A DNA stretch of 64,000 nt from Arthrobacter sp. MA-N2. GTDB taxonomy: Bacteria; Actinomycetota; Actinomycetes; Actinomycetales; Micrococcaceae. The stretch is taken from positions 2,654,034-2,718,033 of the forward strand of contig NZ_KI912155.1 in NCBI RefSeq assembly GCF_000517125.1. Reading direction: 5' to 3'. Of this stretch, positions 46,557 to 55,405 are shown in pieces. The position numbers were made by a program, and so were the translations under genes. The first letter of the stretch is position 1. Each line of letters begins with the position of its first letter. Below the pieces are notes generated by a model. It ran no database searches. It was not told the DNA's origin and saw nothing but the letters and a program-made list of their open reading frames with translations.

Positions 46557-46871
46557 GAGGATCTGTCCTCATCTCTCTCTGCATGGCTTGGCCGGGCTGC
46601 ATGTTAGGCGCCGGCCCTGATACCCCTCGGTCGCCAGCTTGTGGCAACGTCGGTGGTTGAGTGGTCCGCGCACAGCGGCACGTCTTGATCGTAGTCGGTT
46701 TGCCGGGCCGGAAAGCAATTAAATGAGATTTGCAGCACATCGATTGAGAGGAATGCGTGGCTGGTCCTAAACGTTGTATCAATACATGGAGCGTGGCTGG
46801 CCGCCGAGGCATTGCCGCGGTGTGTAGCCGCCTGCTCCTCCTCGAATGTGTAACCGCGAAAGGAAAACGCC
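46557..46871. other. 315-nt intergenic region between pepA and the PAC2 gene
   Basis: No convincing gene. It contains a short hairpin GAGGA-TCTG-TCCTC (46557-46570) against the pepA start and presumably both promoters. No clear -35/-10 pair could be fixed. The ribosome site AAAGGA for the PAC2 gene is at its right edge. Confidence 0.5.
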
Positions 46872-47810
46872 GTGTTTGAACGGATTTCCGGCTCCCTCCT
46901 TGACCCCGAGTCGCTCTACGCGAGCAACATTGAGCTCTTCCACAGCCCGGACATCAGGGGCCTCAACATGCTGATGGGCTTCACTGGGTTTGCCGATGCC
47001 GGCCACGTGGTCCAGCAGATCAACCGTGAACTGCTGGATGCACTCGAAGTCGAAACCGTGGCGGTATTCGATGCCGATCAGCTCATCGACTACCGCACGC
47101 GCCGTCCCCACATCAGTTTTGTGGAAGACCATCTGGAGGATTACAAAGCTCCCCAGTTGGCGCTATACAAGCTCAATGACGGTTTGGGCGAGCCATTCCT
47201 GCTGCTTGCCGGTTTTGAACCTGACCTGCAGTGGGAGCGTTTCTCGCGCGCCGTCGTCGGGATCGTGGAAAAACTCGACGTGAACCTGGTCACCTGGATC
47301 CACTCGATCCCCATGCCGGTTCCGCACACGCGGCCGGTTGGCGTGACGGTGCACGGAAACCGGCCTGAACTCATCGAGGGGATCTCGACGTGGAAACCCA
47401 CGGTCGAGGTTCCTTCGGCCATCGGCCACATCCTCGAACTGCGGTTGATGGAAGCCGGGCGGAAAGTGGCTGGATACGTCATCCATGTCCCGCATTACCT
47501 GGCGGACGCCGAGTACCCGTCGGCTGCGGTCGCGGGCCTTGAATACTTGGGAGCCGCGACCTCCCTCATGCTCCCCACCGACCGACTCCGTGAGGCCGGA
47601 AGGGAAGTGGGCCGGCAGATCGCCGAGCAGGTGGAGGCATCCGAGGATGTGCAGCAGGTGGTCTCGAACCTCGAATCGCGCTACGACGACAAAGCCGAGG
47701 GAACCACCCGCCGGTCCTTGCTCGCCGACGAGAACGACGAGCTGCCTAATGCCGAGGACCTGGGTGCGGCGGTTGAGGCTTATCTCGCGCGCAAAGATGC
47801 GCGCCCTTAA
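46872..47810 (+). CDS. PAC2 family protein
   Basis: 312 aa. PAC2-fold proteins in archaea and eukaryotes assist proteasome assembly; the bacterial members are of unknown role but occur in actinobacteria, which often carry proteasomes or tricorn-type proteases. Conserved segments are GFTGFADAGHVVQQI, FDADQLIDYRTRRPHI, LLLAGFEPDLQWERF and VHVPHYLADAEYPSAAVAGLEYL. The C-terminal 60 residues are helical and acidic. GTG start with AAAGGA about 7 nt upstream. Divergent from pepA; a link to peptide degradation is only suggestive. Confidence 0.88.
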   Translation: MFERISGSLLDPESLYASNIELFHSPDIRGLNMLMGFTGFADAGHVVQQINRELLDALEVETVAVFDADQLIDYRTRRPHISFVEDHLEDYKAPQLALYKLNDGLGEPFLLLAGFEPDLQWERFSRAVVGIVEKLDVNLVTWIHSIPMPVPHTRPVGVTVHGNRPELIEGISTWKPTVEVPSAIGHILELRLMEAGRKVAGYVIHVPHYLADAEYPSAAVAGLEYLGAATSLMLPTDRLREAGREVGRQIAEQVEASEDVQQVVSNLESRYDDKAEGTTRRSLLADENDELPNAEDLGAAVEAYLARKDARP

Positions 47811-47833
47811 AGCAGCTTTAATCCTGCCCCGGG

Positions 47834-47839
47834 CATAAT
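47834..47839 (+). promoter_or_regulatory. -10 element for leaderless MFS gene
   Basis: CATAAT then GGAGGG then the GTG at 47846. GGAGGG touches the start codon, too close for a ribosome site, so leaderless initiation fits better. Confidence 0.52.
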
Positions 47840-47845
47840 GGAGGG

Positions 47846-49204
47846 GTGAACGCACCCCGCGCCTGGCTCATTTGGACGATCGGGGTGCTTGCCTACCTCG
47901 TGGCAGTCGCCCAGCGCACATCTTTTGGTGTGTCCGGACTGGAAGCGACCGAGCGGTTCCATGCCAGTGCCGCGGCCATTTCCTTCTTCACAGTGCTCCA
48001 ACTGCTGGTCTACGCCGGCCTCCAAATACCGGTCGGGCTCCTGGTCGACCGTTTCGGCTCCCGCGCGATGATTGCGAGCGGTGCCGTCCTGATGGGACTC
48101 GGCCAACTCCAGCTGGCATATGCCGACGCGGTTCCGGCTGGTGTTCTCGGCAGGGTGCTCGTCGGCGCCGGCGACGCCATGACGTTTGTCTCTGTCATAC
48201 GCCTCGTCCCGATTTGGTTTGCCCCGGCGCGGGTTCCGCTCGTCACCCAGCTGACCGGCATGTCGGGCCAGCTCGGCCAGCTCATTAGCGTGGTGCCCTT
48301 CGCGCTGGTCCTTCATTCTGCAGGCTGGACTACGGCTTTCCTCGCGCTGAGCTCCCTGTCCGCGCTCGCCGTCGTCCTTGTCGTAGCCCTCCTCAGGGAC
48401 GTTCCGCCCGGCCACCCGCCGCGTGAGAGTGGCCAGGGGCTGCGTGCCACCGGGGTGACTTTGGCTCGCGCCTGGCAGCAACCAGGGACGCGACTGGGGC
48501 TCTGGAGCCACTTCACGGTCCAATTCAGCGGGAACGTCTTTGCCATGTCCTGGGGCTACCCGTTTCTGGTGTCCGCGCAGGGCCTGGATACCGCGACTGT
48601 GTCCGCCCTGATGGGTCTGTTCGTTGTCACGAGCATTCTGGTCGGTCCTTTGTTCGGAACCTTCGTGGCCAGGCACCCCATGCGACGCTCGGCCATGGTT
48701 CTGCTGATTACCGTGGCCACCGCGCTCGCTTGGGCTGCGGTCCTGGCGCTCCCGGGCAGGGCGCCTCTGTGGTTGCTCGCCCTGCTGGTGGTTGTCCTGG
48801 CCATCGGAGGCCCCGGCTCCATGATCGGTTTTGACTTCGCCAGAACCTTCAATCCTTCGCACCGGATCGGCACAGCCACGGGCATCGTCAACGTGGGCGG
48901 TTTTGTTGCGGCGCTCTTGACGATCTACTTGGTGGGGCTGATTCTCGACGTACTCCATTCCAGTGGTTTTTCGGGCGGGGAACTGTACAGCCTGGCGTCC
49001 TTCCGCATCGCGCTCAGCGTGCAGTTCCTGTTCTTGCTGGTGGGTGGCGTGTTGATACTTGTCACCCGTCGCAAGGTGCGCCGCCAGATGGCGGCCCAAG
49101 GCGTACACGTTCCGCCCCTCTTGGTATCGCTGGCAACTCAGCGTCGGCGCCGTGTGGAATTGCGCCGCGAACGTCTCGCGAAGCAGCGAAGCGCCAGCCA
49201 GTAG
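47846..49204 (+). CDS. Major facilitator superfamily transporter
   Basis: 452 aa. Twelve hydrophobic segments in two halves. The region after helix 2 (VGLLVDRFGSRAMI) matches the MFS motif A (G-x-x-x-D-R-x-G). A loop near residues 190-205 separates the halves. The C-terminal tail is Arg-rich and cytoplasmic. The drug/metabolite class is not evident; the substrate is unknown. Start GTG fixed by the promoter. It follows the PAC2 gene by 35 nt but has its own promoter. Confidence 0.92.
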   Translation: MNAPRAWLIWTIGVLAYLVAVAQRTSFGVSGLEATERFHASAAAISFFTVLQLLVYAGLQIPVGLLVDRFGSRAMIASGAVLMGLGQLQLAYADAVPAGVLGRVLVGAGDAMTFVSVIRLVPIWFAPARVPLVTQLTGMSGQLGQLISVVPFALVLHSAGWTTAFLALSSLSALAVVLVVALLRDVPPGHPPRESGQGLRATGVTLARAWQQPGTRLGLWSHFTVQFSGNVFAMSWGYPFLVSAQGLDTATVSALMGLFVVTSILVGPLFGTFVARHPMRRSAMVLLITVATALAWAAVLALPGRAPLWLLALLVVVLAIGGPGSMIGFDFARTFNPSHRIGTATGIVNVGGFVAALLTIYLVGLILDVLHSSGFSGGELYSLASFRIALSVQFLFLLVGGVLILVTRRKVRRQMAAQGVHVPPLLVSLATQRRRRVELRRERLAKQRSASQ

Positions 49205-49293
49205 CGGTGTTCCTCCACAAGGTCGTCGCGGCGTTGTCCACATAGGGCAATTGGGGGCTGTCATCGCCGCGAATTGCTGCGGATGCTGGATTC

Positions 49294-50580
49294 ATGACAG
49301 CAGACAACCGAGTAACCGTCTCCCGGGCCGAAGACATCCTGGCCTTCATTCCCCATGCCTTGGGACTCTGGCCGAAGGAGAGCCTCGTGGCCATCACCTT
49401 GCGCGGCCAAACCATCGGCGCCACCCTGCGCGTGGACCTTCCATCTGCGAGGTCCGAAAGAGTGCTTGCCGCGTATTCGCGGACGATCGGCGAATATTTG
49501 GAAGCGGACCGTGATGCCGATGGAGTACTCCTGGCGATCTTCAGCGACGAGGGGTGGGATGACGGCGGCGTGGTCCAAGGCAACGTGTCGCTGCTGTCGT
49601 CACTTGAACCGGTCCTGGCCGGCTGTGGGCTTGCGCTGCGGGATGCATGGTTCATCGGTTCGGAGTATTGGCGGAGCGCGTTCTGCGCCGATGTGGAGTG
49701 CTGTCCCATCCCCGGGCGTCCCGTGGACCAGATCCTTGATAGCCGGATTAATGCGGAAATGGTCTTCAGGGGGAGCAGCATCCGGGAATCACCGCAGCTG
49801 CTTGGGCCTCGGGACGAACCTGCCGTAGATCCCGGATTCATGCGTGCGGAAGACGGCAAGCTGGAAGAAATGCTTCAGGGGTGGCGAAGCGGGAGGGCAT
49901 TCGAAGAAGTGCTGGATGTCTGGACACGGGTCCTTGATGGTGGCCCTCCCGAAGAATTCGACGCTGAGGCTGCGGCGTTTCTGCGGGCGAGCCTCAGGGT
50001 CCCCGCGTGGCGCGACGCAGTTGTGGTCCTGGCAGCTGCGGGGAAAGCAGTCGCCCGCGGCGGCGCAGAAGCGTTCTGCTCCTTCTACCGCGACGGTGAC
50101 GAAGGGGAACCTTTGGTCATTCCGCACGGGCTGCGTCCCGCGTCCCGGGTGCCACTGAAACCGGAGGGAACCAGGAGACCATCGGAAACAGGGAATGTCC
50201 AGGGATCCTCCGGATCCGGGGAATCTTCGTGGAGTGCGGACAGGGACATCAATGCTTTGCGATACGGGGACGTGTTGCTGGGTCTTCACCCGGAGCATCC
50301 AGACTGGGCCCGGATGACGAGCCTGGACGAGGTTCTGGCTATGCTCTCGCGGCACGGCGTGGGGGAGGGACGTGCGGCTGCGCTCACGATCCGGGGGTGG
50401 ATTCATTGGTGCCAGGGACGGGGGTCGTTCGCCGACGAGCTCTTTTCGCAGGCAAGCGCCGAGCAACCAGGCTATCGGCTTGCCGAACTTCTAAGCGAAG
50501 TGTTGCGGCGCGGCACTGTGTGTGGCTGGGCCAAGAACCCCTCGTCTGCATGGCGGAAGTTCGGTGGGGCAGCGGCATGA
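49294..50580 (+). CDS. DUF4192 family protein
   Basis: 428 aa, cytoplasmic. Sequence starts MTADNRVTVSRAEDILAFIP and contains HALGLWPKESLVAITLRG, the DUF4192 opening, then a conserved block near WFIGSEYWRSAFCADVECCP with three cysteines. The middle is polar and low in recognisable motifs; the C-terminus GWIHWCQGRGSFADELF QASAEQPGYRLAELL is conserved in related proteins. Function unknown; it is common next to sigA in Micrococcaceae. GATGCT ends 6 nt before the ATG, so a weak leaderless promoter is possible. Confidence 0.88.
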   Translation: MTADNRVTVSRAEDILAFIPHALGLWPKESLVAITLRGQTIGATLRVDLPSARSERVLAAYSRTIGEYLEADRDADGVLLAIFSDEGWDDGGVVQGNVSLLSSLEPVLAGCGLALRDAWFIGSEYWRSAFCADVECCPIPGRPVDQILDSRINAEMVFRGSSIRESPQLLGPRDEPAVDPGFMRAEDGKLEEMLQGWRSGRAFEEVLDVWTRVLDGGPPEEFDAEAAAFLRASLRVPAWRDAVVVLAAAGKAVARGGAEAFCSFYRDGDEGEPLVIPHGLRPASRVPLKPEGTRRPSETGNVQGSSGSGESSWSADRDINALRYGDVLLGLHPEHPDWARMTSLDEVLAMLSRHGVGEGRAAALTIRGWIHWCQGRGSFADELFSQASAEQPGYRLAELLSEVLRRGTVCGWAKNPSSAWRKFGGAAA

Positions 50581-50894
50581 TGCGAAGCCATGACGCGGGG
50601 CCTCCGGGTGCGCGCTGTTGCGCACAGTCCGCTGGAGCGTAATTGTCTGCAAGGAGGCTGAAATCGACCTCCGGAATCCAAAACCGTGAGACAATGATTG
50701 CCGAGACCCGGTTGGGTCCGTGATTCATGCGCCGTAAATGTCCCCGGATTCAGGGAACATTTAGGCGTCGGCGGGAGTTTTACCTTAAGACTCTGCAGTC
50801 GGCGATGGCACTTGAAATTGATCGCGGACTTGACAGGGTCATAGTGGTGTTGCCCCCATGGTGATTCCACAGACCGCCGCTAGAAAGGTTTTCT
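50581..50894 (+). other. 314-nt intergenic region before sigA
   Basis: No gene seen. It contains a small hairpin (GTGCGC/GCGCAC near 50609-50626), an imperfect dyad (50735-50763), and possible promoter parts TTGAAA (50812-50817), TTGACA (50830-50835) and CATAGT (50840-50845) whose spacing is not standard. Confidence 0.5.
50735..50763. repeat. 29-bp imperfect dyad upstream of sigA
   Basis: TAAATGT (50735-50741) and ACATTTA (50757-50763) are perfect arms, with CCC and GGG closer to the centre. About 24 of 29 positions match the reverse complement. Candidate operator or terminator for the preceding gene. Confidence 0.55.
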
Positions 50895-52193
50895 GTGACC
50901 CCGTCTTCCGCCGAGAAGGAACCCGCCGCCCTGGCCGAACTGTCCGCCGAAGAAAAGAAGGCGGCTGTAGCTGCGAAGCGTGCGGCAACGCGTGCTGCCA
51001 ACGCTTCGACTCCAGGTGCAGAGAAGCCGGCACCCAAGAAGCGCGGGCCCAAGCCCGGCGCCAAGGCCGCTGCCGAAGCAGCCAACAACTCCGCCGGCGC
51101 CGACGACGACTCCGAGGAAGAAGTCGAGGATCTTGACGCCGTCGTTCCCGACGACGCAGAGCTCACGGAGGAAGTCGAAGAAGGCGAAGAGGGCAAGAAA
51201 CCCGCCACCACCGGTTCCGGTTTTGTCTACTCGGATGCCGATGACGACGACGCACCTGTCCAGCAGGTGATGTCTGCCGGCGCCACCGCCGACCCTGTCA
51301 AGGACTATCTGAAGCAGATCGGCAAGGTTGCCCTGCTGAACGCGGAGCAGGAAGTCGACCTTGCGCTCCGTATTGAAGCCGGTCTCTTCGCCGAAGAGAA
51401 GATCAATGCCGATGACGGATCCATGGACCCGAAACTCAAGCGTGAGCTCGAGTTCATCATCCACGACGGCAAGCGGGCCAAGAACCACCTCCTTGAAGCC
51501 AACCTGCGCCTGGTGGTTTCCTTGGCCAAGCGCTACACGGGCCGTGGCATGTTGTTCCTGGACCTCATCCAGGAAGGCAACCTGGGTCTGATCCGCGCCG
51601 TGGAGAAGTTCGACTACACCAAGGGCTTCAAGTTCTCCACCTACGCCACGTGGTGGATCCGCCAAGCCATTACCCGTGCCATGGCGGACCAGGCCCGCAC
51701 CATCCGTATTCCCGTGCACATGGTGGAAGTCATCAACAAGCTGGCCCGTGTTCAGCGCCAAATGCTGCAGGACCTCGGACGTGAACCTACTCCTGAGGAA
51801 CTGGCGCTCGAACTGGACATGACGCCCGAGAAAGTCGTCGAAGTCCAGAAGTACGGCCGCGAGCCGATCTCGTTGCACACCCCGCTTGGCGAGGACGGCG
51901 ACTCCGAATTCGGCGACCTCATCGAGGACTCCGAAGCTGTTGTGCCGGCGGACGCGGTGAGCTTCACCCTCCTCCAGGAGCAGTTGCACTCGGTGCTTGA
52001 TACCTTGTCCGAGCGGGAAGCAGGCGTGGTCGCGATGCGCTTCGGTCTCACCGATGGCCAGCCGAAGACTTTAGACGAAATCGGCAAGGTCTATGGAGTC
52101 ACCCGCGAACGCATTCGTCAGATCGAATCGAAGACGATGTCCAAGCTGCGCCACCCTTCGCGGTCGCAGGTTCTGCGCGACTACCTTGACTAA
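50895..52193 (+). CDS. sigA: Primary sigma factor (RpoD/SigA)
   Basis: Housekeeping sigma-70. 432 aa. A long acidic, Ala/Glu/Lys-rich N-terminal region (about 1-120) is followed by region 1.2 ([24 protein letters not shown]), region 2 ([25 protein letters not shown] and [20 protein letters not shown]), region 3 ([17 protein letters not shown]) and region 4 ([28 protein letters not shown]). GTG start with GAAAGG about 9 nt upstream. The conserved 2.4 and 4.2 helices predict -10 TAnnnT and -35 TTGAC-type promoters, matching the elements seen in the window. Confidence 0.97.
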   Translation: MTPSSAEKEPAALAELSAEEKKAAVAAKRAATRAANASTPGAEKPAPKKRGPKPGAKAAAEAANNSAGADDDSEEEVEDLDAVVPDDAELTEEVEEGEEGKKPATTGSGFVYSDADDDDAPVQQVMSAGATADPVKDYLKQIGKVALLNAEQEVDLALRIEAGLFAEEKINADDGSMDPKLKRELEFIIHDGKRAKNHLLEANLRLVVSLAKRYTGRGMLFLDLIQEGNLGLIRAVEKFDYTKGFKFSTYATWWIRQAITRAMADQARTIRIPVHMVEVINKLARVQRQMLQDLGREPTPEELALELDMTPEKVVEVQKYGREPISLHTPLGEDGDSEFGDLIEDSEAVVPADAVSFTLLQEQLHSVLDTLSEREAGVVAMRFGLTDGQPKTLDEIGKVYGVTRERIRQIESKTMSKLRHPSRSQVLRDYLD

Positions 52194-52233
52194 AGCAACG
52201 GACGAGCGGCCTTAAACCGCACGGCCCGTGACG

Positions 52234-52274
52234 AAACGGACCCCCGGATTATTCCGGGGGTCCGTTTCTTTTCT
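52234..52274 (+). terminator. Strong intrinsic terminator of sigA
   Basis: AAACGGACCCCCGGA (52234-52248) pairs perfectly with TCCGGGGGTCCGTTT (52253-52267) around TTAT, then CTTTTCTG. Confidence 0.92.
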
Positions 52275-52335
52275 GCCTTCCCGCAAGGTGCCTGGACGCA
52301 GCTGCCGCGGAAAGACCAGGTTCACTGCGTTGCTT

Positions 52336-53748
52336 CTAGCGGCTGTTACGTTCCAGCGACTGTCCGAGGATTCGTGCACCTTCGGCAAACGCGGCAGGAT
52401 TAGGTCCGGCGAAGTTGAGCCGGATGAACGGACCTGCCGGTTCTGCCGGGAACCATTCGGTGCCGACAGCAATGATGACCCCGGCACTCTCGCAATCACG
52501 GCTCAGCTTTTCGAGGTCGGTTCCGTCGGGAAGCCGTGCCCACAGGTTGAGCCCGCCTTTGGGGATGAGGCTGAGGTGGGCTTGGGGGGCGTGCTTCTGA
52601 AGACTTGAGACGAGGAGGTCGCGGCGTGATTGGAGCTGATGGCGGAGGCTGCGAAGATGTGTCTGCCACGCCGGCTGCGTCACGACGTCGAGTGCCGCCG
52701 CCTGGAGCAGACCGCTGACATACATCGACTCGGCTGCCCGGTCCGCCAGAATGCGTTCGCGGGCCGGGCCGCGTGCGATCACTGCAGCGACCCGGACTGC
52801 GGGTGACACGCTCTTCGTGAGGGAGCGGAGGTAGACGACATGGCCCGAATCGTCACGCGCAGCGATCGGCACAGGAGACGAGGTGATGCCGAAGTCGTGG
52901 GCCCAGTCGTCCTCCACCAGGAATGCGCCGTGCTGGCGGACGACCTCCAGGACTTGTTCGACCCGTCGGGTGGGCCATTGCGCTCCGGTGGGGTTGGCGT
53001 AGTTCGGCTGGGCGTAGAACAGCCGTGCGCCCGTCTCTTCAAAAGCCCTGGCCAATTCGTCGGGATCGGGACCCTCCGGACCGCTGGGCACCGGAACCAC
53101 CTGGACGCCCGCTTGCGCTGCGGCCAGGATGGCTCCCCAGTAGCTGGGTGATTCCATCAGCAGGGGCTGCCCATGGCCAAGCAGCGCACTGAAGATGGAG
53201 CTGAGGCCGCTTTGGCTTCCCGGGAGCACGATGACGTCGCTCGGCGTTGGCGGGGTAACCCCTGCCGGCGTCGCGGCGCCCAGTTCGTGGGCGAACCACG
53301 ACTGCAGTTCGGGCAGCCCGGGAGCCGGCGGGCGGGACAAAGCTGCGTCGCCCCGGGCCGCGCGGGCGAACGCCGCACGCACCAGGCGCTCCGGCAGGAG
53401 TTCCCGGTCCGGGTAGCCGGAGTGGAACGCAATGATGTCGTTCGAGGTGTCGCGCATCGTCGTGGACGCCGAGCGGGCAGGCGCTTGTGGCGCCCGCAGC
53501 GCTGCAGTCTGCCAGCCATAGTCTGACGGGCGCGCTGAACGGACGGCCCGCACGAAGGTCCCGACGCCGGGCCGGCTCTCGATCAGTCCCTGGGCGGTGA
53601 GTGCCTGCAGTGCTTTCTGCACGGTCACCGGGCTTGCCTTGTACTCGGCAACCAATGATCGCGTGGACGGCAGCCGGGAGCCCGGAACGGCTTTCGAAAT
53701 CCATTCCCGTAGTCGCGTCGCAATCCGGGAACTGCTATCGTTACTCAT
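52336..53748 (-). CDS. MocR/PdxR-type GntR regulator with aminotransferase domain
   Basis: 470 aa. An N-terminal GntR winged helix (about 1-70, with SRLPSTRSLVAEYKASPVTVQKALQAL) is fused to a fold-type I aminotransferase-like domain. The PLP lysine motif is YLRSLTKSVSPAVRVA. Such proteins bind PLP to control transport or vitamin B6 genes. The neighbouring EamA exporter and the PaiB-like FMN-binding protein are the likely targets. ATG at 53748 shares a CATG with the eamA start. A 14-bp palindrome lies just upstream of its -10. Confidence 0.92.
   Translation of the reverse strand: MSNDSSSRIATRLREWISKAVPGSRLPSTRSLVAEYKASPVTVQKALQALTAQGLIESRPGVGTFVRAVRSARPSDYGWQTAALRAPQAPARSASTTMRDTSNDIIAFHSGYPDRELLPERLVRAAFARAARGDAALSRPPAPGLPELQSWFAHELGAATPAGVTPPTPSDVIVLPGSQSGLSSIFSALLGHGQPLLMESPSYWGAILAAAQAGVQVVPVPSGPEGPDPDELARAFEETGARLFYAQPNYANPTGAQWPTRRVEQVLEVVRQHGAFLVEDDWAHDFGITSSPVPIAARDDSGHVVYLRSLTKSVSPAVRVAAVIARGPARERILADRAAESMYVSGLLQAAALDVVTQPAWQTHLRSLRHQLQSRRDLLVSSLQKHAPQAHLSLIPKGGLNLWARLPDGTDLEKLSRDCESAGVIIAVGTEWFPAEPAGPFIRLNFAGPNPAAFAEGARILGQSLERNSR
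53736..53741 (+). promoter_or_regulatory. -10 element for leaderless eamA, inside the mocR coding region
   Basis: TATCGT, TACTC, then the ATG at 53747. It lies in the first codons of mocR. Confidence 0.45.
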
Positions 53749-54688
53749 GAGAGACTATAGTAGCGCTACTACATTAATTCGCCCAGCGATACCCTCCACT
53801 TCCGTCACAGGCCTCTGGTGGGGCCTTCTGGGAGTAGCGGCCTTCTCGTTCACTGTTCCCTTCACCAAGGTGGCCGTCGGGGGCCTGTCGCCCCTGTTTA
53901 TTGGTTCGGGCCGCGCCGTCGTCGCATCGATACTCGCCGGAAGTGCGCTCCTGCTCACCAGACAGCGCCTTCCTCAAGGTACCCAATGGGCGCGGCTGGC
54001 TGTCGTTGCCGCCGGGATTGTTGTCGGCTTCCCGTTGCTCACCTCGTTCGCGCTCACGACGGCGGCCGCCAGCCACGGTGCCGTCGTCATCGCTCTGCTC
54101 CCTGCCGCCACCGCTACAGCCGCCGTCCTGCGCGGGCGGGAACATCCGCCGAGAGCCTTCCGGGTGGTCACTGCGGTGGGGGCCATTGCCGCGATTGCTT
54201 TTGCGTCCTCGCAGTCGGGTGGTTTCGGGCAGCTTGACTCGGCGGACCTCCTGCTCCTCGGTTCCGTCCTGGCAGCGGCCATGGGGTATGCGGAAGGCGG
54301 ACTGCTCGCGCGCGAACTCGGCGCATGGCAGACCGTATCCTGGGCGCTGGTTCTCGCCCTTCCGTTGATGGCCGGCCTGGCCGCCCTCTCCTTGGCTCAG
54401 CAGCCGCCGTCAGCCACACCGGTCCAGTGGGCGGCTTTCGGATACCTCGGCATCGTCAGCATGTTCCTGGGTTTCTTCGCCTGGTACAGGGGCCTTGCCC
54501 TCGGCCCCATGGCCAGAGTCAGCCAGATTCAACTTGTCCAGCCCGTGCTGAGCATTTGCTGGGCCGGGCTGCTGCTCGGTGAAACCCTGAGCTGGATCAC
54601 AATCGCCGGTGGCATCGCCGTCATTGTCAGTGCTGGAATCGCGGTTCGGATCCGGCTCAATCCCACGCCTGCGCAACAGGACCGCTGA
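53747..54688 (+). CDS. EamA family (DMT) transporter
   Basis: 313 aa. Ten membrane helices in two EamA repeats. The first repeat starts WWGLLGVAAFSFTVPFTKVAV (about residues 24-44); the second begins near LDSADLLLLGSVLAAAMGYAEGG and includes the conserved AWYRGLALGPMARVSQIQLVQPVLS. EamA members export amino acids and related metabolites. Start ATG 53747 overlaps the mocR start (CATG 53746-53749). No good in-frame start codon exists between it and the first helix, which supports this choice. Confidence 0.9.
   Translation: MRDYSSATTLIRPAIPSTSVTGLWWGLLGVAAFSFTVPFTKVAVGGLSPLFIGSGRAVVASILAGSALLLTRQRLPQGTQWARLAVVAAGIVVGFPLLTSFALTTAAASHGAVVIALLPAATATAAVLRGREHPPRAFRVVTAVGAIAAIAFASSQSGGFGQLDSADLLLLGSVLAAAMGYAEGGLLARELGAWQTVSWALVLALPLMAGLAALSLAQQPPSATPVQWAAFGYLGIVSMFLGFFAWYRGLALGPMARVSQIQLVQPVLSICWAGLLLGETLSWITIAGGIAVIVSAGIAVRIRLNPTPAQQDR
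53754..53759 (-). promoter_or_regulatory. -10 element for leaderless mocR, inside the eamA coding region
   Basis: Minus-strand TATAGT, CTCTC, then the ATG at 53748. It overlaps the palindrome TAGTAGCGCTACTA by two bases. Confidence 0.5.
53758..53771. promoter_or_regulatory. 14-bp perfect palindrome, candidate MocR operator
   Basis: TAGTAGCGCTACTA is identical to its reverse complement and overlaps the mocR -10 element. Its position fits autoregulation of mocR and repression or activation of eamA. Confidence 0.6.
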
Positions 54689-54739
54689 GGACGAGCAGAA
54701 CACAACGCTTGCCTTTCCAAAAACAGGAAGAATGAAACC

Positions 54740-55387
54740 ATGTACATCCCAGCGCATTTCACCGCCGGTCCTGAGGTCATCGACGGCCTCCTGACGCGGC
54801 CAGGCGCAGCGAACCTGGTCACGATGACGTCGCAAGGCCTGCTCGCCACCTTCCTGCCCCTCCGTTACGATCCGTCCATTGGTGAGCACGGGGCGCTCCA
54901 CGGGCACCTCGCCCGAACCAACCCCCAATGGTCCGAGCCCGCGATCGGAGAATCACTCGTCATCATCCAGGGCGCGGACGCCTACGTCTCGCCTTCCTGG
55001 TATGCATCGAAGGCAGAGCATGGGCGCGTCGTCCCCACCTGGAACTATTCGACAGTCCATGTCTACGGCAAGCTCACCATCCACGACGATGTGGCATGGC
55101 TCGGGAACCAGGTCAGGCGGTTGACCGATCTCAACGAAGGCCAGTCCGAGCGGCCGTGGTCCGTGGACGATGCCCCGGAGCGCTATATTTCCGGCCAATT
55201 GCGTGCCATAGTCGGCGTCGAGCTGGTCATTGCCCGGATCGAAGGGAAGGCCAAACTGAGCCAGAATCGGCCGGACAAGGACATTGACGGAGTCGTGGCC
55301 GGACTTGAAGCTCGCGGGCAATCGGAGATCGCCGCCGACGTCGCGCGAGCGAGGCAGGAAAAGCCGCAGCGGGACGCCGCCTCATAG
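54740..55387 (+). CDS. PaiB-like FMN-binding negative transcriptional regulator family protein
   Basis: 215 aa. PaiB-family proteins have an FMN-binding split barrel; the name comes from a Bacillus gene affecting protease and sporulation genes, and these may be enzymes rather than regulators. Motifs are MYIPAHF at the N-terminus, LATFLPLRYD, HGHLARTNPQW, VIIQGADAYVSPSWYASK and VPTWNYSTVHVYGKL. Start ATG with AGGAAG about 9 nt upstream, 51 nt after eamA. It is likely co-transcribed with eamA. Ends with a strong terminator. Confidence 0.92.
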   Translation: MYIPAHFTAGPEVIDGLLTRPGAANLVTMTSQGLLATFLPLRYDPSIGEHGALHGHLARTNPQWSEPAIGESLVIIQGADAYVSPSWYASKAEHGRVVPTWNYSTVHVYGKLTIHDDVAWLGNQVRRLTDLNEGQSERPWSVDDAPERYISGQLRAIVGVELVIARIEGKAKLSQNRPDKDIDGVVAGLEARGQSEIAADVARARQEKPQRDAAS

Positions 55388-55405
55388 CCGACTCTTCCGC
55401 CAAAG

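Noticed and set aside
47807..47821. TTAAAGCAGCTTTAA palindrome at the end of the PAC2 gene
   Set aside because: Stem of 7 bp with a single-base loop, AT-rich and covering the stop codon; it is neither a good terminator nor clearly an operator. Possibly chance.
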